A model generated the notes under the pieces. That model made no database searches. It saw only the letters and a program-made list of their open reading frames with translations, and had not been told where the DNA came from. From Chryseobacterium indologenes (GTDB taxonomy: Bacteria; Bacteroidota; Bacteroidia; Flavobacteriales; Weeksellaceae), in contig CP065590.1 of assembly GCA_016025055.1 (NCBI GenBank), positions 2,294,001 to 2,358,000 on the forward strand: a stretch of DNA of 64,000 nt, written 5' to 3'. Position 1 is the first letter of the stretch. Each line of letters begins with the position of its first letter. Both the position numbers and the translations under genes were made by a program. Positions 36,167 to 44,453 of this stretch are shown piece after piece.

Positions 36167-37114
36167 ATGGACCTAGAAAAATTTGTACAATACGTACATG
36201 ACGAAAATAAAGTAGAACCAAAAGATGTAATGCCTGATGATTACAGAAAGCTGTTGGTTCGTCAGATCTCACAGCATGCCCATTCTGAAATTGTGGGAAT
36301 GCTGCCCGAGGCCAACTGGATTTCAAGAGCTCCTTCGTTGAGAAGAAAAATGGCGCTTTTGGCAAAAGTTCAGGATGAGGCCGGGCATGGTTTATATCTT
36401 TACTCTGCAACAGAAACTTTAGGAGACGGAAGTATCAGGGCAGACAGGGATGCCACCTACGAAGATATGCTGGAAGGAAAAGCAAAATACTCGAGTATAT
36501 TCAATTATCCGACGTTAAGCTGGGCTGATATCGGAGCTATCGGTTGGTTGGTTGACGGTGCGGCAATTATGAACCAGGTAATGTTAATGGGGAATTCCTA
36601 TGGACCTTATTCAAGAGCTATGGTGAAGATTTGTAAAGAAGAATCTTTCCACCAAAGACAAGGGTATGAAATTCTGATGGCTCTTTGCCGTGGGACCAAA
36701 CAACAGAAAGAAATGGCTCAGGCTTCATTAAACCGTTTCTGGTGGCCGGCACTGATGATGTTCGGACCGAATGATGACAGCTCTCCAAACTCTAAAATCT
36801 CTATGAATTACAGGGTGAAAAGGGAAAGTAACGACAGTCTTCGCCAGAGGTTTATCGACGTTACCGTTGCTCAGGCAGAATTCCTTGGATTAACTATTCC
36901 TGATAAAGACCTGAAATGGAATGAGGAAAGGCAGCATTACGATTTCGGAGAACTTCCCTGGGATGAATTCATGGAAATCTTAAAAGGAAACGGCCCTGCA
37001 AATAAAAAACGTATCGAAACGAAGAGAAAAGCTCAGAGAGAAAACTCCTGGGTAAAAGAAGCAGCAATCGCTTACGCAGAAAAAACAACAAAAAGAAGTA
37101 ATATAATAATGTAA
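36167..37114 (+). CDS. paaA: Phenylacetyl-CoA epoxidase catalytic subunit PaaA
   Basis: Oxygenase subunit of PaaABCE, which epoxidises the ring of phenylacetyl-CoA. The ATG at 36167 follows an A-rich stretch and gives 315 residues beginning [18 protein letters not shown]; an upstream in-frame start at 36104 would add an unlikely leader. The ferritin-like diiron ligands appear in [24 protein letters not shown] and [12 protein letters not shown]. The Lys-rich tail follows. Stop overlaps the left arm of an intergenic hairpin (37111-37210). Confidence 0.95.
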   Translation: MDLEKFVQYVHDENKVEPKDVMPDDYRKLLVRQISQHAHSEIVGMLPEANWISRAPSLRRKMALLAKVQDEAGHGLYLYSATETLGDGSIRADRDATYEDMLEGKAKYSSIFNYPTLSWADIGAIGWLVDGAAIMNQVMLMGNSYGPYSRAMVKICKEESFHQRQGYEILMALCRGTKQQKEMAQASLNRFWWPALMMFGPNDDSSPNSKISMNYRVKRESNDSLRQRFIDVTVAQAEFLGLTIPDKDLKWNEERQHYDFGELPWDEFMEILKGNGPANKKRIETKRKAQRENSWVKEAAIAYAEKTTKRSNIIM

Positions 37115-37210
37115 CAATATACCGATGTAACAATGTAACAATCAATGGTCATTCCGAACAAAGCGAAGATTCCATTGATAAACTGGTACATTGATACATT
37201 GTTAAATTAA
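37111..37210. repeat. Imperfect hairpin in the paaA-paaB spacer
   Basis: The left arm (from TAACAATATACCGATGTAAC) and the right arm at 37173-37209 are complementary over about 33 bases with a few gaps and end in an exact CCATTGAT-type match. The loop is about 25 bases. It belongs to the TAACAATGTAACA family seen in most paa spacers. Confidence 0.65.
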
Positions 37211-37217
37211 TTTGACT

Positions 37218-37499
37218 ATGGCAAATTTAGATATGTGGGAAGTGTTTATTCAGACTAAACCGGGATTATCTCACAAACATGTTGGAGTTGTACAGGCCCC
37301 AACAGCAGAAATGGCTTTACAAAACGCAAGAGACGTTTATACAAGAAGAAAAGAAGGAACTTCTGTTTGGGTAGTTCCAAGCAAATATATCGTGACTTCT
37401 GAAGGTGTGGATAAAGAAGCTTTCTTTGATCCGGCTGATGACAAATTATATCGTCACCCGACTTTCTACGAGATTCCAAACGATGTGAAAAATATGTAA
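37218..37499 (+). CDS. paaB: Phenylacetyl-CoA epoxidase subunit PaaB
   Basis: Small bridging subunit that links the PaaAC pairs; no catalytic residues. The ATG at 37218 gives 93 residues; an in-frame TTG at 37212 is also open but ATG is preferred. MWEVFIQTKPGLSHKHVGVV at the start and ALQNARDVYTRRKEGTSVWV match PaaB closely, and the length is typical. The gene lies between paaA and paaC as in other organisms. Confidence 0.95.
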   Translation: MANLDMWEVFIQTKPGLSHKHVGVVQAPTAEMALQNARDVYTRRKEGTSVWVVPSKYIVTSEGVDKEAFFDPADDKLYRHPTFYEIPNDVKNM

Positions 37500-37552
37500 T
37501 TAATCAAGATTGTAAGATATGAGAACTCAGATACTAGACTTTTTTGTCGATC

Positions 37553-37580
37553 TGAAATCTGAAATCTGAAGTCTGAAATC
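37553..37580. repeat. Four tandem 7-bp repeats before paaC
   Basis: TGAAATC is repeated at 37553, 37560 and 37574, with one variant unit TGAAGTC at 37567, all in exact 7-bp register. It lies just upstream of the paaC start at 37590. Confidence 0.7.
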
Positions 37581-37589
37581 TACTCAACA

Positions 37590-38339
37590 ATGAACGCACT
37601 ATATAATTATTTACTGAAATTAGCTGATGACAGCTTCATTATGGGCCAGAGACTATCCGAATGGTGTGGACAGGGACCATATCTTGAGGAAGACATTGCA
37701 TTAACCAATATTGCTTTGGATGAGCTGGGCCAGGCTAATAACTTTTACGTCTATGCGTCACGGCTTATAGACAATGGTAAAAGTGAAGATGATATTGCCT
37801 TCTTAAGATACGAGCATGAATATATCAACGCCCACTGGACAGAGCTTCCCAATGAAGATTATGCACAGACCATCCTTAAAACATACGTCTTTTCTGTCTA
37901 TCAGAAATTAATGTATGAAGCATTATCAAGCTCTGCGGATGAAGAACTTTCTGCAATTGCACAGAAATCATTAAAAGAGGTAAGGTATCACTATACCCAT
38001 ACTTCTTCGTGGATGAAAATCTTTGCCCAGGGAACAGAAGAAAGCCGTACACGTTTAGAGAATGCAATTGAAAATATCTGGGAATACACCAAAGGCCTTT
38101 TTGCCAAATCAGAAGGCGAGGATGATCTTGTTGTCCTGAATATCGTTCCCAATGTCGATGACTTGTACAAAGAGTTCGTTGCCATCACAGAAAAAGATTT
38201 CCAAAGCTTTGGATTAGAATATCCAACGAATCCGTTTATGCAGCCGAAATCCAGAACAGGATATCACACAGAATACTTCGGATATATTCTTTGCGAACTT
38301 CAATATATGCAGAGGGCATATCCGGGATGTACTTGGTAA
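37590..38339 (+). CDS. paaC: Phenylacetyl-CoA epoxidase structural subunit PaaC
   Basis: 249 residues, a ferritin-like all-helical protein without a working metal site. DDSFIMGQRLSEWCGQGP and LTNIALDELGQANNFYVYAS match PaaC, which pairs with PaaA in the epoxidase core. Near the end GYILCELQYMQRAYPGCTW is the typical C-terminus. The spacer before it carries tandem 7-bp repeats. Confidence 0.95.
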   Translation: MNALYNYLLKLADDSFIMGQRLSEWCGQGPYLEEDIALTNIALDELGQANNFYVYASRLIDNGKSEDDIAFLRYEHEYINAHWTELPNEDYAQTILKTYVFSVYQKLMYEALSSSADEELSAIAQKSLKEVRYHYTHTSSWMKIFAQGTEESRTRLENAIENIWEYTKGLFAKSEGEDDLVVLNIVPNVDDLYKEFVAITEKDFQSFGLEYPTNPFMQPKSRTGYHTEYFGYILCELQYMQRAYPGCTW

Positions 38340-38432
38340 AAAATAATGAGACAATTTGAATATGAGTTAATTTAAAAATGACATCTGCATTTCATTTTTA
38401 AGTTTTCGAATGATCCAATTCTCAAATGAATA

Positions 38433-38897
38433 ATGAACAACTTATTACACTTATTAAAAACCATTCCCGATCCGGAAATCCCGGTCATTGATATCGTGGA
38501 ATTGGGAATCGTGAGAGATGCACAAATCACTGGTGAGAATACTTGTGAAGTGACCATTACGCCTACTTATTCTGCGTGTCCTGCAATGTTTACCATCGAA
38601 GAGGATATTATCAAAATGATGAAGGAAAATGGTTGGGATGCAAAAGTAGTGACCAAAATGTTTCCGATCTGGACAACAGACTGGTTGACAGATGAAGCGA
38701 GAGAGAAACTTCGTGCTTTCGGAATCACCCCTCCGGAAAAAGGAGCCGATGAACATCATATCGGAAAACCGAAAAAATGTCCACGCTGTGGTTCTATGAA
38801 CTCAAAACAGATCAGCAGATTCGGATCTACCCTGTGCAAAGCCTCATATCAGTGCTTAGACTGCCTGGAACCGTTTGATTATTTTAAATGTCATTAA
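38433..38897 (+). CDS. paaD: PaaD, iron-sulfur assembly factor for PaaE
   Basis: 154 residues. The N-terminal MIP18/DUF59 domain reads LKTIPDPEIPVIDIVELGIV, followed by TPTYSACPAM with the conserved Cys. The C-terminal zinc ribbon shows as CPRCGSMNS and CLDCLEPFDYFKCH. PaaD helps insert the cluster into the epoxidase reductase rather than forming part of the enzyme. It begins with ATGAACAAC after a spacer with no obvious site. Confidence 0.93.
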   Translation: MNNLLHLLKTIPDPEIPVIDIVELGIVRDAQITGENTCEVTITPTYSACPAMFTIEEDIIKMMKENGWDAKVVTKMFPIWTTDWLTDEAREKLRAFGITPPEKGADEHHIGKPKKCPRCGSMNSKQISRFGSTLCKASYQCLDCLEPFDYFKCH

Positions 38898-39055
38898 GAA
38901 ATAACAATACGAAGACTGGTTACAACCTTTTTAGCTATGAAGTTTACGGACTATGCAGAACATAACGATGGCATTGCTACATTGTTAAATTCGTAGACTG
39001 TTACATTGATTTATATTATTAAATTAGTGCATTGTTAAATAAAATTGCAAAACTA
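38898..39055. repeat. Hairpin-family repeat in the paaD-paaG spacer
   Basis: Contains two TTGTTAAAT-type arms and a GACTGTTACATTGA block of the TAACAATGTAACA family, in a more degenerate arrangement than the other paa spacers. No gene is seen. Confidence 0.45.
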
Positions 39056-39060
39056 TTATT

Positions 39061-39861
39061 ATGTACACACAACTCGATATTGAAACACATTTTGACGGGA
39101 AGCTTAAAATCGCTTACCTGAATCAGCCTGAAACGATGAATGCTCTTACAAAACCGGCTTTGTCGGATTTAAAAGACTTTGTGAAAGAATGTAGCGAAGA
39201 CGAAACCGTAAGATGTGTTGCCATCTCCGGAAGAGGAAGGGCTTTCTGTTCCGGTCAAAATCTTGAAGAAGCTTTCGCCGTAGGTAAAGAACACCACGAT
39301 CAGGATATCATCAGAAAAATTGTGGTAGACTATTATAATCCATTAGTAATGGAAGTTACCCGTTGCAAAAAACCTGTTATTGCTTTGGTAAATGGTCCCG
39401 CAGTAGGAGCCGGTGCAATGCTGGCGTTGATTTGTGATTTCGTGTTGGCAAATAATAAAGCTTATTTTTCACAGGCATTTTCAAATATCGGATTGATTCC
39501 GGATACCGGAGGTACATATTTTTTACCGAAACTTTTAGGTAGACAATTAGCCAATTATTTAGCCTTTACAGGTAAGAAACTATCTGCAGAGGAATCTAAA
39601 TCTTACGGACTTGTAGCTGAAGTATTCAGTGAAGAAGAATTCACAACGAAGTCAATGGAAATTCTGGAAAGAATGGCCAATATGCCGACAGCAGCGATTA
39701 AGCTTACCAAAAAAGCTTTCGCAAATTCATACACCAATACTTTAAAAGAGCAGTTGGAGCTTGAAGGCGATTTGCAGCAGGAAGCAGCAGAGACAGAAGA
39801 CTTCATCGAAGGTGTAAATGCCTTTTTACAGAAAAGAAAACCTGATTATAAAGGAAAATAA
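39061..39861 (+). CDS. paaG: Ring-1,2-epoxyphenylacetyl-CoA isomerase PaaG
   Basis: Crotonase-fold enzyme, 266 residues, converting the epoxide to the oxepin-CoA. GRGRAFCSGQNLEEAF is the oxyanion-loop signature, NGPAVGAGAMLALICD follows, and GLIPDTGGTYFLPKLLG contains the catalytic Asp of PaaG (not the Glu of hydratases). The end, GVNAFLQKRKPDYKGK, is typical of PaaG. It is the only crotonase in the cluster; a PaaF hydratase is absent here. Confidence 0.9.
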   Translation: MYTQLDIETHFDGKLKIAYLNQPETMNALTKPALSDLKDFVKECSEDETVRCVAISGRGRAFCSGQNLEEAFAVGKEHHDQDIIRKIVVDYYNPLVMEVTRCKKPVIALVNGPAVGAGAMLALICDFVLANNKAYFSQAFSNIGLIPDTGGTYFLPKLLGRQLANYLAFTGKKLSAEESKSYGLVAEVFSEEEFTTKSMEILERMANMPTAAIKLTKKAFANSYTNTLKEQLELEGDLQQEAAETEDFIEGVNAFLQKRKPDYKGK

Positions 39862-39975
39862 TATTAATATAACAATTTATCAGTGTAACGGTTTACCAAT
39901 AGAGATGTTGTTTCAAGAATCAATTTTTGACAAAATTGTTACATTGGTAAACTGATACACTGTTACATTATTTTT
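39862..39975. repeat. Imperfect hairpin in the paaG-paaH spacer
   Basis: The left part (from TAATATAACAATTTATCAGT) and the reverse complement of the right part (TAATGTAACAGTGTATCAGT) agree at most positions, giving a long imperfect stem with a loop near 39905-39925. Same family as the other paa spacers. Confidence 0.65.
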
Positions 39976-39981
39976 TTAACT

Positions 39982-41112
39982 ATGAATATTGGAATTATTG
40001 GTGCAGGAACCATGGGAATCGGAATTGCCCAGGTAGCTGCAACCGCAGGATGCAAAGTTGTCGTATTTGACGCTAATGCTCCACAAATTGATAAAGCACT
40101 TTCAGGTTTAGAGAAAACCCTTCAGAAACTTGCAGAGAAAGGTGAAATTACTGAAGATAAAGCCTCTGAAATCAGAAATAATATCACAAAAGGAGAGGCC
40201 TTACAGGATTTAAAAGATTCTGATTTAGTCATCGAAGCGATTATCGAGAACAAAGACATCAAGACCAAAGTTTTCACTGAGCTTGAGAACTATGTTTCAG
40301 AAGATTGTGTGATCGGTTCCAATACTTCATCCATTTCCATCACCTCTCTTGGTGCAGAACTAAAGAAACCGGAGCGTTTCATCGGAATTCACTTTTTCAA
40401 TCCGGCTCCGTTGATGCCTTTAGTGGAAGTTATTCCATCTTTATTAACAGAAAAAACTTTAGCAGAAAAAATATACAACCTCATGAAAGAATGGGGAAAA
40501 ACACCGGTTATCGCCAAAGATATTCCCGGATTTATTGTGAACAGAATTGCACGTCCGTATTATGGAGAAGGGCTCAGAATCGTTGAAGAAAATATCGCAA
40601 CACCTGAGCAGGTGGATGAGGCAATGAAAACCTTAGGAAACTTTAAAATGGGACCTTTTGAATTAATGGATCTCATCGGGGTAGATGTGAATTTTGCCGT
40701 AACAACAACGGTTTATAAAGACTATTTCTACGATCCTAAGTACAAACCTTCTTTACTTCAGCAAAGAATGGCAGAAGCCAAGCTTCATGGCAGAAAGACA
40801 GGAAAAGGGTTCTATGATTACAATGAAGGAGCTGAAAAACCGGTTGCCCAAAAAGATGAAGCTTTGTATCAGCAAATCTATTTAAGAATCATTTCCATGT
40901 TGATTAATGAGGCTGTAGAGGCCAAAAGACTCGGTGTGGCCAATGACGGGGATATCGAATTGGCAATGCAGAAAGGGGTAAACTATCCGAAAGGATTATT
41001 AAGCTGGGGAAAAGAATTAGGATATTCAAAAGTTTCAGAGACCCTGCAGAACCTTTACAACGAATATCAGGAAGAAAGGTACAGACAAAGTCCTTTGCTG
41101 AGAAAACTATAA
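39982..41112 (+). CDS. paaH: 3-hydroxyadipyl-CoA dehydrogenase PaaH
   Basis: NAD-dependent oxidation of 3-hydroxyadipyl-CoA to 3-oxoadipyl-CoA. 376 residues. The Rossmann motif is GIIGAGTMGIGIAQVAA. IGIHFFNPAPLMPLVEVIP is the 3HCDH signature with the catalytic His, then Glu in VIPGFIVNR-type segments, and the C-terminal dimerisation domain contains GPFELMDLIGVDVNFAV. It lacks the extra C-terminal repeat of the longer E. coli PaaH. Confidence 0.92.
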   Translation: MNIGIIGAGTMGIGIAQVAATAGCKVVVFDANAPQIDKALSGLEKTLQKLAEKGEITEDKASEIRNNITKGEALQDLKDSDLVIEAIIENKDIKTKVFTELENYVSEDCVIGSNTSSISITSLGAELKKPERFIGIHFFNPAPLMPLVEVIPSLLTEKTLAEKIYNLMKEWGKTPVIAKDIPGFIVNRIARPYYGEGLRIVEENIATPEQVDEAMKTLGNFKMGPFELMDLIGVDVNFAVTTTVYKDYFYDPKYKPSLLQQRMAEAKLHGRKTGKGFYDYNEGAEKPVAQKDEALYQQIYLRIISMLINEAVEAKRLGVANDGDIELAMQKGVNYPKGLLSWGKELGYSKVSETLQNLYNEYQEERYRQSPLLRKL

Positions 41113-41118
41113 TTACAG

Positions 41119-41427
41119 ATGAATATAGAGGAACTCAGAGCGGAGCTGGAAACAAGGCTTTTAATAGAAAAAGAATACTTAATTCAGGAAGCTTCTTCTG
41201 TGAATGATGAGGAAAGACTCGGATTACTTGGGAAGTTTAATGACAAATACAGGGAGCTGATCAATAGGTTGGCAAATGAACATGGAATTGATTTAAAAGC
41301 TTCTTATGAAACTGATAACTCATCTGATGCTGAAGACCTTTCATATCAACAAATCATTCTGGGTAAAACCATGAGTATTTATGACAGGTTATCTGACCAA
41401 CTCTATGAAGAAATAATAAAAGTATAG
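41119..41427 (+). CDS. Helical protein of 102 residues within the paa operon
   Basis: It lies 6 bp after paaH and 2 bp before paaI, so it is clearly an operon member. The sequence is hydrophilic and predicted helical (NIEELRAELETRLLIEKEYL and LGKTMSIYDRLSDQLYEEI), with no signal peptide or motif I know. It may be a coiled-coil accessory protein. Function unknown. Confidence 0.7.
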   Translation: MNIEELRAELETRLLIEKEYLIQEASSVNDEERLGLLGKFNDKYRELINRLANEHGIDLKASYETDNSSDAEDLSYQQIILGKTMSIYDRLSDQLYEEIIKV

Positions 41428-41429
41428 AA

Positions 41430-41843
41430 ATGAATCCGAGACAAGTTGCAGATTATATGTTCAATCAGGATGAATTTTCCCAATGGATGAATATCAGGAT
41501 GATTGAAGTTAAAGAAAATTATTGTTTAATAGAAATGCCTATTAAAAAGGAAATGCTTAATGGACTTAAAACAGTTCACGGAGGCGTAACTTTTGCCTTT
41601 GCGGATTCTGCACTGGCATTCTCCTCAAACAATACCGGAGATGCTGCTGTAGCACTTAACTGTATCATCAATTTTACAAAAGCAGGAAAAGAAGGTGATC
41701 TTTTCAGAGCAGAAAGTACTCTGGTGAATGATACCAGAAAAACAGCGGTCTACGATATTAAAATTACCAATCAAAACAATGAACTGATTGCCAAATTTGT
41801 AGGGACGGTTTATAAAATCGGAAAAAAAGTAACCGAACTATAA
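41430..41843 (+). CDS. paaI: Hydroxyphenylacetyl-CoA thioesterase PaaI
   Basis: 137-residue hot-dog-fold thioesterase. EMLNGLKTVHGGVTFAFADS holds the HGG motif and the nearby Asp of the catalytic loop. PaaI removes CoA from stalled or unproductive intermediates, protecting the cell from CoA trapping. It directly follows the small helical gene with 2 bp between. Confidence 0.92.
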   Translation: MNPRQVADYMFNQDEFSQWMNIRMIEVKENYCLIEMPIKKEMLNGLKTVHGGVTFAFADSALAFSSNNTGDAAVALNCIINFTKAGKEGDLFRAESTLVNDTRKTAVYDIKITNQNNELIAKFVGTVYKIGKKVTEL

Positions 41844-41844
41844 G

Positions 41845-42318
41845 TTCAATGTAATAATATTCCGGTATAACAATGTACCAATAATAAATAGAAAATTAAT
41901 TTCTGACACAAATGATAAATTTCGAAAATAATCCATTAATTGAGAAAACTGTTTAATTTTCTTTAGATATAATTGAATTCTGTGAATTGTTAGAAGAAAA
42001 AAGAAAATTTGTTATTGCAAAACAACTATTACGTTCCGGAACAAGTATAGGTGCAAATGCTTTGAGGCATAAAACCCTCACAGTAAGAATGATTTTGTAA
42101 ATAAAATTAAAATTGTAGCTAAAGAATTGGAAGAAACCAAATATGGGCTATATCTGTGTAAGAACTCTATAACTTATCCTTTTGAAGAAAAATTATAAGT
42201 TCAAATTACAAAGATTGGAAAGATAATATATAAAATATTAAGTACAAGTTTAAATAAAAATCCATCAATCTAGTATTGTTACACTGTTACACTGCTAAAT
42301 TGTTATATTAAAATAATT
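41845..42318. repeat. Hairpin-family element with an S23 gene remnant between its arms
   Basis: The left arm (about 41849-41887) and the reverse complement of the right arm (about 42272-42310) match at 27 of 38 aligned positions by eye. Both arms resemble those of the small hairpins in the other paa spacers (the right arm matches the one at 43590-43615 at 30 of 35 positions). Between them lies the S23 pseudogene. Confidence 0.6.
41912..42273 (+). pseudogene. Four-helix-bundle protein, 23S rRNA IVS (S23) family, degenerate
   Basis: The frame starts MINFENNPLIEKTV, then a TAA, then FSLDIIEFCELLEEKRKFVIAK and LLRSGTSIGANA, the signature of the S23/four-helix-bundle family found in 23S rRNA intervening sequences. 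A one-base shift at GCTTTGAGG, a TAA soon after, and another TAA before VQITKIGKIIYKILSTSLNK finish the damage. In-frame stops at three places mean this is a true remnant and not a sequencing indel alone. It lies between paaI and paaJ, enclosed by inverted arms. Confidence 0.8.
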
Positions 42319-43524
42319 ATGAACAACGTATACATCATAGACTATGTCAGAACTCCCATCTCAAAATTACAGGGAGGTCTATCAGAAGTAAGAGCAGATG
42401 ATTTAGCTGCAATAGTTATCAAAGAGGTAGTCGCTAGAAACCCGGAAGTTCCGGTAGAGGAAATTGAGGATGTCATCTTCGGATGTGCCAACCAAGCGGG
42501 AGAAGATAATAGAAATGTAGCAAGAATGGGGCTCTTATTGGCTGGTCTTCCTTATAAAATAGGTGGCGAAACAGTCAACAGACTTTGTGCTTCAGGGATG
42601 TCCGCCGTAGCAAATGCGTTCCGCTCCATTGCAGCAGGAGAAGGGGAGATTTACATTGCTGGTGGTGTAGAGCATATGACACGTTCCCCTTATGTAATGT
42701 CAAAACCTAGTGCCGCTTTCGGAAGAGACAGTCAGATGTATGATACAACTTTCGGATGGCGTTTTGTGAATCCGAAAATGAAAGAAATGTACGGTGTTGA
42801 CGGAATGGGTGAAACAGCAGAGAACCTTGCCGATATGCACCAGATCAATAGAGAAGATCAGGATAAATTTGCCCTTTGGTCACAGCAAAAAGCAACAAAA
42901 GCCCAGGAAAGCGGAAGACTGGCGGAAGAAATTGTAAAAGTTGAAATTCCTCAAAGAAAAGGTGATCCTGTTGTTTTTGAAAAGGATGAGTTTATTAAAC
43001 CAACATCTTCTATCGAAGGACTGGCAAAACTTCGTCCTGCATTCAGAAAAGAAGGAACGGTAACTGCCGGAAACGCTTCTGGAATGAATGATGGAGCTGC
43101 TGCTTTGATTCTGGCCAGTGAAGAAGCCGTAAAAAAATACGGATTAAAACCAAAAGCGAAGATTCTGGGATCTTCCGTAGCTGGTGTAGAACCCAGAATT
43201 ATGGGAATAGGTCCCGTAGAAGCCACTCAAAAGCTCTTGAAAAGATTAAATCTTTCCTTAGGAGATATGGACATTATTGAATTAAATGAAGCATTTGCTG
43301 CTCAGGCTTTAGCAGTCACCAGAAGTCTGGGATTACAGGATGATGACGCAAGAATAAATCCTAACGGTGGGGCTATTGCTATTGGACACCCGCTGGGAGT
43401 TTCGGGAGCAAGAATCATCGGTTCTGCAGCTATGGAACTTCAGAAACAAAATAAAAAATATGCATTGTGTACCCTTTGTATCGGTGTCGGACAAGGATAT
43501 GCAATGGTGATTGAAAGAGTATAA
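42319..43524 (+). CDS. paaJ: 3-oxoadipyl-CoA/3-oxo-5,6-dehydrosuberyl-CoA thiolase PaaJ
   Basis: Thiolase of 401 residues. The nucleophile cysteine lies in VNRLCASGMSAVANAF, NEAFAAQALAV gives the oxyanion Asn, GGAIAIGHPLGVSGARI the His, and CTLCIGVGQGYAM the second Cys. It splits the beta-keto acyl-CoA formed by PaaH into acetyl-CoA and succinyl-CoA (or the C8 intermediate). The start at 42319 (MNNVYIIDYVRTP) matches the family N-terminus. Confidence 0.93.
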   Translation: MNNVYIIDYVRTPISKLQGGLSEVRADDLAAIVIKEVVARNPEVPVEEIEDVIFGCANQAGEDNRNVARMGLLLAGLPYKIGGETVNRLCASGMSAVANAFRSIAAGEGEIYIAGGVEHMTRSPYVMSKPSAAFGRDSQMYDTTFGWRFVNPKMKEMYGVDGMGETAENLADMHQINREDQDKFALWSQQKATKAQESGRLAEEIVKVEIPQRKGDPVVFEKDEFIKPTSSIEGLAKLRPAFRKEGTVTAGNASGMNDGAAALILASEEAVKKYGLKPKAKILGSSVAGVEPRIMGIGPVEATQKLLKRLNLSLGDMDIIELNEAFAAQALAVTRSLGLQDDDARINPNGGAIAIGHPLGVSGARIIGSAAMELQKQNKKYALCTLCIGVGQGYAMVIERV

Positions 43525-43529
43525 TTCTT

Positions 43530-43620
43530 CCAATAATGTAACAATGTAACAGTTTAACAATATAACAATGTTGAATGTATTGCTAGACTGTTACATTGTT
43601 AAATTGGTATATTAAATTTA
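43530..43620. repeat. Imperfect hairpin in the paaJ-paaY spacer
   Basis: The left side (ATGTAACAATGTAACAGTTT onward) and the reverse complement of the right side agree at 26 of 34 positions by eye, with a loop of about 15 bases. Same family as the other paa hairpins. Confidence 0.65.
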
Positions 43621-43626
43621 AATTTT

Positions 43627-44220
43627 ATGAACATCTACTCATACCACGGAATTCGTCCCATCATCAAGCCTTCTGCTTATATCCATCCGCAGGCGGTGAT
43701 TATCGGGAATGTAGAAATAGGTGAAGAAGTATATATAGGCCCCAATGCGGTAATCCGTGGCGACTGGGGGAAGATCATCATCAAAGATGGCGCGAATGTA
43801 CAGGAAAACTGTACTCTTCACGTTTTCCCCAATATAGAAACGATTTTAGAGGAATCAGCTCATATCGGACATGGTGCGATTATTCATTCCGGTCACATAG
43901 GGAAAAACTGTTTAATCGGAATGAACTCCGTTGTGATGGACAAAGCGTATATCGGTGACGAAAGTATTGTCGGTGCCCTGGCTTTTGTTCCGGCAAACTT
44001 CAGATGTGAACCCCGAAAATTAATCGTGGGAAGCCCGGCGAAAATTATCCGTGATGTTTCCGATGAGATGATCCGTTGGAAAACAGAAGGAACCAAACTC
44101 TATCAGGAATTGGCAAGAGAGGGAAAAGAAGCCATTTTGCCTTGTGAGCCATTCACCGGATATGTTCAGCAGACTCCTACAAAGATTGTGGATTACAGTA
44201 TCTGGGACGATGTAAAGTAA
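43627..44220 (+). CDS. paaY: PaaY, hexapeptide-repeat thioesterase/gamma-carbonic-anhydrase-like protein
   Basis: 197 residues of left-handed beta-helix. Hexapeptide runs such as AVIIGNVEIGEEVYIGPNAV are clear, and three metal-binding histidines lie in TLHVFPN, HIGHGAI and IIHSGHIG, the arrangement of gamma-carbonic anhydrases. In phenylacetate clusters PaaY has been linked to hydrolysis of the 2-hydroxycyclohepta-dienyl-CoA side product. It follows paaJ. Confidence 0.88.
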   Translation: MNIYSYHGIRPIIKPSAYIHPQAVIIGNVEIGEEVYIGPNAVIRGDWGKIIIKDGANVQENCTLHVFPNIETILEESAHIGHGAIIHSGHIGKNCLIGMNSVVMDKAYIGDESIVGALAFVPANFRCEPRKLIVGSPAKIIRDVSDEMIRWKTEGTKLYQELAREGKEAILPCEPFTGYVQQTPTKIVDYSIWDDVK

Positions 44221-44232
44221 ATAGGATTATTA

Positions 44233-44418
44233 ATGAAGGGGTTTAGTGATTTATTGAATGCTTACGCAAAAGCTTATAACCAATATAGTTCATATCTGAA
44301 TGTGAATAAGCCAAGCAAAATTTGCAGGTCAGAGATCATGCGCTATTTTGATACTTTAGATATCTTTGTTGCCTATCATCAATCTCATATGGAATATGAT
44401 TTTTTGGATGTAGACTAA
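44233..44418 (+). CDS. Small protein of 61 residues in the paa operon
   Basis: Frame MKGFSDLLNAYAKAYNQYSS to DFLDVD, 12 bp after paaY. It is rich in aromatic residues (Tyr, Phe) with one Cys and no signal or membrane segment. I recognise no family. Short spacing supports cotranscription with paaY, but expression is unproven. Confidence 0.5.
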   Translation: MKGFSDLLNAYAKAYNQYSSYLNVNKPSKICRSEIMRYFDTLDIFVAYHQSHMEYDFLDVD

Positions 44419-44453
44419 TTAATTATGATCAACAAATTGAAACAGAATTAAAC

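Noticed and set aside
37553..37580. Heptad repeats considered as a CRISPR
   Set aside because: Units are 7 bp without spacers and there are no cas genes.
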